NCBI GenBank assembly: GCA_029785195.1
Contig: JAFMAD010000001.1
Location: 1-64,000 of the forward strand
Direction: 5' to 3'
DNA length: 64,000 nucleotides
From: Nitrososphaerota archaeon
GTDB lineage: Archaea; Thermoproteota; Nitrososphaeria; Nitrososphaerales; Gagatemarchaeaceae
The notes beneath the pieces are model-generated. The model saw nothing but the letters and a program-made list of their open reading frames with translations, searched no databases and had not been told where the DNA came from. The stretch's first letter is position 1. Each line of letters starts with the position of its first letter. A program made the translations under genes and the position numbers. Positions 58,980-64,000 of this stretch are shown here, piece after piece.

Positions 58980-59318
58980 ATGCGCGACGCTCAGCCGTCG
59001 GGGGCCCTGACCGGGGCCGGGGACGCCCACGCGGGAGACGATTCTAGGCTCGTCGACGACCAGCTCGACGCCCTCTTCGGGCCGCAGTTCGCCAGGGTGG
59101 TCGAGCACCACTTCAGGGCCCTCGCCGGGGCCGGGCTCTGCAGCGTCCTGGCCTCCGACCCCGCGGGCGCGAGGGGGACGATGCGCACGATCCTCGGGAG
59201 CGACGGCGCGGCAGAGGCGGTCTTCCTGGCGCTCCGGAGGAGCCTCAGGAGGGAGAGGGGGCGCGCCTGCAGCAAGACCCTCCTCCGGGCCCTCGTGTCG
59301 ACGTCGATATCGAGGTAG
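58980..59318 (+). CDS. Hypothetical helical protein
   Basis: 112 residues. CGTTAAATCC near 58954 lies 26 bp upstream of the ATG, which is the main support that it is a real gene. LVDDQLDALFGPQFARVVEHHF and LGSDGAAEAVFLALRRSL predict a small helical bundle; a basic C-terminal tail follows. Its last codons coincide with the first copy of the 26-bp dispersed repeat (59295-59323), which supplies the TAG. No family recognised. Confidence 0.55.
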   Translation: MRDAQPSGALTGAGDAHAGDDSRLVDDQLDALFGPQFARVVEHHFRALAGAGLCSVLASDPAGARGTMRTILGSDGAAEAVFLALRRSLRRERGRACSKTLLRALVSTSISR

Positions 59319-59323
59319 ATACG
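59295..59323 (+). repeat. Dispersed 26-bp element, copy 1
   Basis: GTGTCGACGTCGATATCGAG followed by GTAGAT. The TCGACGTCGA core is a perfect palindrome. It agrees with copy 2 (61627-61655, minus strand) at 23 of 26 positions and with copy 3 (62885-62913) at 20 of 26. Confidence 0.65.
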
Positions 59324-59416
59324 CGCGCCCGCGACGGAAAGGTCAAACGAATTGACCTCTTGGCCCGCCGAAATTCACACTTTCCACTATAACCCGTGCT
59401 GAGAGAAATCAACCGC

Positions 59417-60094
59417 ATGCGTGCAGAAGCGCTGGGGAAGCTTGTGGACAAGCCCGTGAAGGACACCTATGGGAGGTACGTCGGCTTCGTCGTCGGATTT
59501 TCAGTCGACACCTCAGGGGAGCTGAAGTCGGTCGGGGTCGACCAGGGGAACGGCGACTTCACCGAGTATCCTAGTCAGAGGATAGTGTCCACCTCCGAAG
59601 GGTTCGTGCTCATACCTGCTTGGAGGGTCGAGAGCGACGCCCTCGGGAAGGAGATAGACGGCGTGAAGCGGAGGGCCAAGGCGCTCCAGGACCTCGCCCG
59701 CGAAGGCGAGATACCGCGCACACTCTTCGAGGAGATGATGTCGAAGTACTCTGACGAGGCTTCGAAGATACAGGGGTCGTACAAGTCCCTCGCAGAGTCG
59801 ATCGCCGTGAGGATCGGCGAGCTCGAAGGGCAGGGGGAGACACTCAACAGGTTCCTGGTGGACATCAAGGTCCAGTTCAGGGCAGGGGAGATCGACGAAG
59901 CGGCCTTCAAGGTCGCCGCCGAGTCGTGCCAGGCGATGCTGCGGCGGAACTCCCAGGAGATAGAGGACCTCTCCAAGATGCTGAAGACGGCCACGGAGCC
60001 GCTCTCTCAGCAGGAGAGGAGAGAGGACAAGCAGCAGCAGAAGCAGGTCGCCCAGGCTCCGGTCCAGAAGGCGGCACAAGCCACCGCTGAATAG
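59417..60094 (+). CDS. cdvA: CdvA cell-division protein
   Basis: 225 residues from ATG 59417 (a CTATAACC box near 59388 fits; the reading from 59396 adds a few residues). The N-terminal PRC-barrel (GKLVDKPVKDTYGRYVGFVV, FVLIPAWRVES) and a long coiled coil (GVKRRAKALQDLAREGEIPR, then LFEEMMSKYSDEASKI) match CdvA of Sulfolobus, e.g. its IPEWKVEALKVEKQLDRIRK region. CdvA binds DNA and membrane at midcell and recruits the ESCRT-III-like CdvB. The C-terminus is Gln/Ala-rich without a clear CdvB-binding peptide. cdvB and cdvC are not in the window. Confidence 0.87.
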   Translation: MRAEALGKLVDKPVKDTYGRYVGFVVGFSVDTSGELKSVGVDQGNGDFTEYPSQRIVSTSEGFVLIPAWRVESDALGKEIDGVKRRAKALQDLAREGEIPRTLFEEMMSKYSDEASKIQGSYKSLAESIAVRIGELEGQGETLNRFLVDIKVQFRAGEIDEAAFKVAAESCQAMLRRNSQEIEDLSKMLKTATEPLSQQERREDKQQQKQVAQAPVQKAAQATAE

Positions 60095-60153
60095 ACCGGA
60101 CAGGTCGCGCGAAGGGATCGCTCCATGCAACTAGCGGCGGAGGCGCCCGGCCT

Positions 60154-60639
60154 TTGAAGGCAGGCTCCCTGCTGCCGCGGGGAGGCCCGGTCGCGCGGAG
60201 CCTCAAGATAACAGGCTCGACCCACCTCATGGTCGCAGCGTTCTCCGCAGCGGTCGCTCTGAACGGGGCCGCCGCGGCCCAGGCGCTGGGCGCCGGGGGG
60301 CTGGCCGTGGCCACCGCCGTCGTGTTCGCTTCCCTCGCGGCCTGCTCGGCGGCGCTCTCTGTGGACATACTCCGGAGGTCTTCGAAGACGGTCGCCGACC
60401 TGCGCTCCATCGGGGCGTCCAGCTCGAGCATATCCTCGGCGATATTCACCTCTGTCCTGGCTTTCGGCGCCGCCGGCTCGGCCGTCGGGGCTGTGGCGGG
60501 GGCGCTCCTCGGGTCGCTCCTCGCCGGCCCGGCCCTCTCGCTCTCCACGCTGTATGGCGTCCTCGTGGTCGTCGTGGCCTCGTCCGCGGCCCTGGCGACG
60601 GGGACTTACGCCGGAGGGAGAGCGACTTGGCGCAGCTAG
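60154..60639 (+). CDS. Minimal FtsX/MacB-type permease domain
   Basis: 161 residues from a TTG at 60154. Four hydrophobic helices; VDILRRSSKTVADLRSIGAS followed by SSISSAIFTSVLAFGAAG matches the coupling helix and following TM of FtsX permeases (typically ERTREIGTLRALGAS). It has no extracellular MacB domain and about half the usual length. It overlaps the ATPase gene by 13 bp, so they form a minimal ABC transporter or signalling pair. Confidence 0.72.
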   Translation: MKAGSLLPRGGPVARSLKITGSTHLMVAAFSAAVALNGAAAAQALGAGGLAVATAVVFASLAACSAALSVDILRRSSKTVADLRSIGASSSSISSAIFTSVLAFGAAGSAVGAVAGALLGSLLAGPALSLSTLYGVLVVVVASSAALATGTYAGGRATWRS

Positions 60640-61328
60640 CCGAAGTGAGGCCTGCGCAGCAGGCTCCCGGCGACAGGTTCTCGGTCGAGGTCAGGCACGT
60701 CAGCAAGTCGTACGGCGAGACCGAGGTGTACGCAGACCTTCACTTCCAGCTCCTCCGCGGGACCTTCGTGGCCCTGGCCGGGCCTATCGGGAGCGGGAAG
60801 ACGACGCTGATCAACATGTTCGCAGGCATCGAGAGGCCGACGTCCGGGTCGGTCATAGTGATGGGCCAGGACATCACGAGCATGGACGACGACGCGGCGG
60901 CCGCGTTCAGGGCCAGGACGATCGGGTTGGTCCCGCAGTCGCAGACGCTGATCCCGGAGCTCACGGCCTACGAGAACGTAGAGCTCCCCCTCCGATTCCT
61001 CAAAGTCGACAAGGACACACGGAGGAGGAAGGCCGAGGCTGCCATGGTGAAGGTCGGGATAAGGGAGGACGCGAGGAAGGTCGTGGGGACCATGAGCGTC
61101 GGCGAGAGGCAGATGGTGTCGTTCGCGAGGGCGCTCGTCAACGACCCCCCTGTGCTGCTCCTGGACGAGCCGACCGAGGCCCTGGACCCCCTGATGTCGG
61201 AGGTCATCTTGGGGATACTCAGGGGGGACAACATGACAGAGGGGAGGACGATATTTGTGACCACCCATGACAAGAGGGTCTCTGACCTCGCAAGGCGGAC
61301 CCTCCGAGTGGCGAAGAAGATACCATAA
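60627..61328 (+). CDS. ABC transporter ATPase, LolD/MacB type
   Basis: 233 residues from a TTG at 60627, overlapping the permease gene. Walker A GPIGSGKT, Q-loop LVPQSQTLIPEL, signature MSVGERQM, Walker B VLLLDEPTEALD and a proper switch histidine in VTTHDKRV are all present. It hydrolyses ATP to drive the FtsX-like partner. Unlike the ATPase at 1735-2406 it keeps the H-loop. Confidence 0.9.
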   Translation: MAQLAEVRPAQQAPGDRFSVEVRHVSKSYGETEVYADLHFQLLRGTFVALAGPIGSGKTTLINMFAGIERPTSGSVIVMGQDITSMDDDAAAAFRARTIGLVPQSQTLIPELTAYENVELPLRFLKVDKDTRRRKAEAAMVKVGIREDARKVVGTMSVGERQMVSFARALVNDPPVLLLDEPTEALDPLMSEVILGILRGDNMTEGRTIFVTTHDKRVSDLARRTLRVAKKIP

Positions 61329-62007
61329 CCCGGGGACACGCGCCCCAGGCCGACACGACGGAAGGCGCGAAAGTCCGCGCCCGGAAACGCCGGCGAGCCT
61401 CCGCGGGCCCATGTTTCGAGGCCGCAGACACCACCCCCTCCGCGGGCCGACAATGCCAAGGCGGGGAGCGGCACCCCCGGAGCGACGGGCCGACCGCCCC
61501 TAGCCGCACCGGCGAGCGACTTGCCTCTGCTTCTGTCTGGCGGTGCAGGTCGCCCCCCCGTGGTGAGGAGCTCGTCCTCCGCCTTCAGACGCCCCAGGTG
61601 GGGCGTGCAGCAGACCGCCGGGGGGCGACATCTAGCTTGATATCGACGTCGATACCTACCCCCAGCGCGCCGAAGCTCTCGCCTATAGAGACTCTGTTCA
61701 ACACGTTTTTATCCACCCGCTCCAATCCCTATGTCGTCCAGTGGGGCAATCAGAACAGCCCGCCGCCTGAACAAGGACGGAGACGGTCCGTAAAATCGGA
61801 CCCGGACATTTTCTGGTCATAAGAAAGCCAGACGCAGTGCTGACCGAAGTCGCACCCTGCCTCGCCGATGGCGCTTCCTCTCCCCCGACCTGGCGCGCAG
61901 GGAGCGTGACGCGGAGCCGGGTTTTCCACGCCCCCCCTCCTCCGACCGCCTCGGCTCCCCCGGAGCGTCGGTTGAGCCGCCGAGCGGGACCGGTCTCGGA
62001 GTACGCC
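61329..62007. other. Intergenic stretch with one dispersed repeat
   Basis: No convincing gene. GTTTTTATCC near 61713 looks like a TATA box and is followed by ATG 61731 with only 20 codons, probably chance or a gene remnant. Holds copy 2 of the dispersed repeat. Confidence 0.5.
61627..61655 (-). repeat. Dispersed 26-bp element, copy 2
   Basis: On the minus strand GTATCGACGTCGATATCAAG followed by CTAGAT. ATCGACGTCGAT is a perfect 12-bp palindrome. Intergenic; 23 of 26 positions shared with each of the other two copies. Confidence 0.65.
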
Positions 62008-62193
62008 CTACCCCTGCCCGTCCGTCCAGTCTCTGACTATCCGCTCGATCAGGCGGCTCCGGTTGGACGCGAGCCTCCCCCGGGCCAGCTCCTTCGACTG
62101 CGCCGCCCGGAGGGCGTCGTCAAGCGACCTGAGGACGTCCCCGTCTATCGTTATGGAGATAGCCTTCTTCTTCGCCAATCCGTGCTCAATCAT
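62008..62193 (-). CDS. Ribbon-helix-helix (CopG-like) DNA-binding protein
   Basis: 61 residues from ATG 62193; a TTG at 62178 fits the TATA-like CTAAATCAC near 62208 better. KKAISITIDGDVLRSLDDAL is the RHH strand and first helix and SNRSRLIERIVRDWTDGQG the second helix. Likely an autoregulated repressor or antitoxin; no toxin gene is adjacent. Upstream frame to 62238 ignored. Confidence 0.75.
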   Translation of the reverse strand: MIEHGLAKKKAISITIDGDVLRSLDDALRAAQSKELARGRLASNRSRLIERIVRDWTDGQG

Positions 62194-62461
62194 AATATGA
62201 TGTGATTTAGAGTTCGAGCTGTAAAGGGATGGTGTCATCGCTCAACAAATAGGCACACGGGGTCAGGTTTCGTTCGGGGAGCCTGCGACCCCACGACCAG
62301 CCACCGTCCCTCCGGACCCCCCGCCAAGCCGGTCGTGGGGTGCCGCCCGCGCCCCCCCTGTCAGATGGTGCAACCAAGAGCCGATATTTTTCCGGCAAAG
62401 AATCCCCATGCCATGAGTCTTTGCACCACGCTTAAGTAGAACCCGCTGACCGTGGCTGAGC

Positions 62462-62824
62462 GTGGAGGGAGCCAACAAGTGGGTCAAAGGTCAAAGGTGC
62501 CCAAAGTGCGGCGGGCAGAGGGGGAAGGTCATAGCGTACAACCTGGTGACCAGGAAGAGCCCCTACGGGTCGTACCAGTACCACAGGTTCACCCACCGGG
62601 TCGAGCTGAAGGAGAGGCGCGTCATCCAGTCGGGGCCCCGCAAGGGGTTCAGGTACTTCGCGAAGAAGAGGAAGTACTGCTATCTCCCGGTCGTCGCGGT
62701 GCAGGTTGTCAAGGCGCCGAGGCCGGCCTCGAGCTCACCCGGAGGGCGCGTCCAGAAACCAGCCTCGAGCTTGGCTGAGCGAACTCCCTCGTCCGCAAAG
62801 GGTGTCCGGCCGACGGCCGACTGA
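62462..62824 (+). CDS. Small zinc-ribbon protein
   Basis: 120 residues from GTG 62462; GCTTAAGTAG near 62434 is 28 bp upstream. An N-terminal CPKCGGQRGKVIAY begins a ribbon; the second half of the metal site is not obvious (KRKYCYLP offers one Cys). A basic region with KERRVIQSGPRKGFRYFAKK suggests nucleic-acid binding. The last 35 residues are Ser/Pro/Arg-rich and disordered. Function unknown. Confidence 0.6.
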   Translation: MEGANKWVKGQRCPKCGGQRGKVIAYNLVTRKSPYGSYQYHRFTHRVELKERRVIQSGPRKGFRYFAKKRKYCYLPVVAVQVVKAPRPASSSPGGRVQKPASSLAERTPSSAKGVRPTAD

Positions 62825-62884
62825 GCCCCGGCCGCGAGTCCGGAGAGACTGACGCGGAAAGGGGCCGCCCCCCTGGGTTGGGTC

Positions 62885-62913
62885 GTATCGACGTTGACAT
62901 CAAGCTCGATATG
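62885..62913 (+). repeat. Dispersed 26-bp element, copy 3
   Basis: GTATCGACGTTGACATCAAG followed by CTCGAT; 23 of 26 positions match copy 2. The palindrome core is imperfect here. Lies between two convergent genes. Confidence 0.65.
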
Positions 62914-62925
62914 CCCCTCGCGAGC

Positions 62926-64000
62926 TCATACCGTGTTCGCCGCGGCCGGTATCCGCCCCCCCGCCCACCTGTACAGGATGACGGCAGGGACGCACGGGAC
63001 GGCCAGGATCGCCCACACGGCCAGGGGGTTGGCCACCGTGGCCAGGACGAACCCGCCTATCAGCGGTGACAAGCTCCCGCCTATCCCGTTGAACATCCCG
63101 AAGACCCCGTTGTAGTTCCCTATCTCAGTGGCGGGAGCGACGTTGGACGCCAGCGTCATGGATGGGATGGCGCCCATGTTCTCCCCGAGCGTGATAAGGA
63201 CGACGAAGGTGAACACGGCCACGAGCGCCCCCCCTGCTTCGAGGCTTATCCCCCCGAGGGCCAGGAAGGATGCGCCCATCAGGACCACAGCCAGCACGGC
63301 CGCGTACGTGTGCTTCCTACCTCTCATCATCTTGGTCATCGGCATCTGGGCGAATATGACTATGACGCCGTTCAGCGCCAGCGCTATCCCAAGTATCCCG
63401 GTCGGGACAAGGAGGATGGTGTTCGTGAACAGGACGAACGTCGTCCCCCAGTGGCCGTAGACCATCCCGGAGAAGAGGGACGCGAGGCACAGGATGAGGA
63501 AGGTCCTGTCCGCGGCGAGGACCCTGAGGCTCTCGCGGAGCGACCCGGGTCTCGCCGCCGGGCGCGCCGCCCCCGGCGAGGGTCCCCCTCTCGAGCGCGC
63601 GACGTCGTAGGGGGACGGGTCGAGCATCAGGAGCATGAACACGACGCCGCTCGCCAGGATCGCCGCCGTGACGAGGGCCGTCTGGGGGTACCCGACGAAG
63701 CCGATGAGGACGCCCCCCGCCGACACCCCCACGGTGAATCCTACGTTGAACCCGATCCTCACCCAGGTGTAGGCCACGGTCCTGTCCTTCAGGTCGGTCA
63801 TGTCGGCGACGTAGGCCTGGATCGCGGGCTGCGCCACCGACCCGGACACCCCGGCCATGGTCCCGCCGAGGAGGACCCCAGGAACCATTTCGATGCGCAT
63901 GCTGAGGGCCATCAGGAGGACAGACGCAGCCTCCCCGCTGAGCCCCATGATGAAGACCCGCCGCCTCCCCGCCCTGTCAGTTATCAGCCCGCCGAACGGG
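62926..64000 (-). CDS. Major facilitator superfamily transporter, 5' end outside the window
   Basis: At least 357 codons; the frame stays open through 64000. Reading into the edge gives PFGGLITDRAGRRRVFIMGL, the MFS motif A (GGLxxDRxGRRxV) that joins helices 2 and 3, so only the first two helices are missing. The rest shows about ten helices, with a second-half motif A-like MPMTKMMRGRKHTYAAVLAV. A drug or metabolite exporter is likely; substrate unknown. Confidence 0.88.
   Translation of the reverse strand, partial: PFGGLITDRAGRRRVFIMGLSGEAASVLLMALSMRIEMVPGVLLGGTMAGVSGSVAQPAIQAYVADMTDLKDRTVAYTWVRIGFNVGFTVGVSAGGVLIGFVGYPQTALVTAAILASGVVFMLLMLDPSPYDVARSRGGPSPGAARPAARPGSLRESLRVLAADRTFLILCLASLFSGMVYGHWGTTFVLFTNTILLVPTGILGIALALNGVIVIFAQMPMTKMMRGRKHTYAAVLAVVLMGASFLALGGISLEAGGALVAVFTFVVLITLGENMGAIPSMTLASNVAPATEIGNYNGVFGMFNGIGGSLSPLIGGFVLATVANPLAVWAILAVPCVPAVILYRWAGGRIPAAANTV

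Noticed and set aside
61731-61793. 20-codon frame behind a TATA-like box
   Set aside because: Too short and without features; possibly a remnant of a gene, but not supportable.
1-64000. tRNA, rRNA and CRISPR arrays
   Set aside because: No cloverleaf-like or rRNA segments and no regularly spaced repeats were recognised; the only tandem repeats are short (7 and 9 bp). A covariance-model scan was not possible.

Overview
The window looks like a high-GC archaeon of the TACK group, most likely a relative of Thaumarchaeota (Nitrososphaerota). The support is a convincing CdvA cell-division protein, seven proteins with archaeal type III (pilin/archaellin) signal peptides, TadA/TadC-type pilus assembly genes, HTH_45-like winged-helix proteins, TrmB and V4R proteins, and a very regular promoter layout. 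In about 20 genes an AT-rich TATA-like box sits 25-29 bp upstream of an ATG, GTG or TTG with no room for a leader, so leaderless transcripts seem to be the rule. No rRNA, tRNA or CRISPR array was seen. The assignment is inferred from gene content only.

Layout. 1-6.1 kb: an LEA-like repeat surface protein, an unusual ABC ATPase, and a GT39-like membrane glycosyltransferase flanked by two ACT-V4R paralogues. 6.1-18.4 kb: pilus locus A. It holds a TadA/VirB11 ATPase interrupted by a 468-residue intein, two TadC proteins, a zinc-ribbon/nuclease-fold-like protein, four pilin-like genes, a KaiC-like protein with a destroyed P-loop and an Ig-like surface protein. 18.4-27.3 kb: an ArsB/NhaD-like transporter, regulators, small membrane proteins, and a MoxR (P-loop split by a 183-residue mini-intein) plus VWA operon. 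27.5-31.2 kb: a toxin-antitoxin island with four PIN modules in different states of decay and a TnpB remnant. 31.3-45.4 kb: an orphan pilin, a patchy, partly low-GC glycosylation island and a complete dTDP-L-rhamnose pathway (rmlA, rmlD, rmlB, rmlC). 45.6-52.6 kb: pilus locus B (two pilins, TadA, fused double TadC, Ig-like surface protein). 53-64 kb: KaiC-like ATPases, TrmB and wHTH regulators, an AN1-site-2 protease fusion, a domesticated IS6-type transposase, a DCC protein, CdvA, a minimal FtsX-type ABC pair and a truncated MFS transporter.

How it fits together. Two parallel pilus machines each carry an assembly ATPase, two TadC units (two genes in A, one fused gene in B), dedicated pilins and a membrane-anchored Ig-like protein nearby. 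The rhamnose operon abuts locus B, and a 21-bp promoter element is shared between locus B and a GT2 glycosyltransferase 12 kb away, suggesting co-regulated, glycosylated surface structures. A different promoter element with a palindromic half is shared by the two transcription units of locus A. Both inteins interrupt the active site of an ATPase.

Most notable signals: (i) a 7-bp tandem repeat (4 copies) that throws a VapB-like antitoxin out of frame, next to a PIN toxin broken by a C-run slip and a stop codon; (ii) the shared promoter elements; (iii) a 26-bp element with a palindromic core in three copies between 59.3 and 62.9 kb; (iv) a KaiC-family protein without a Walker A lysine; (v) an intein whose two LAGLIDADG motifs have both lost their acidic residue.
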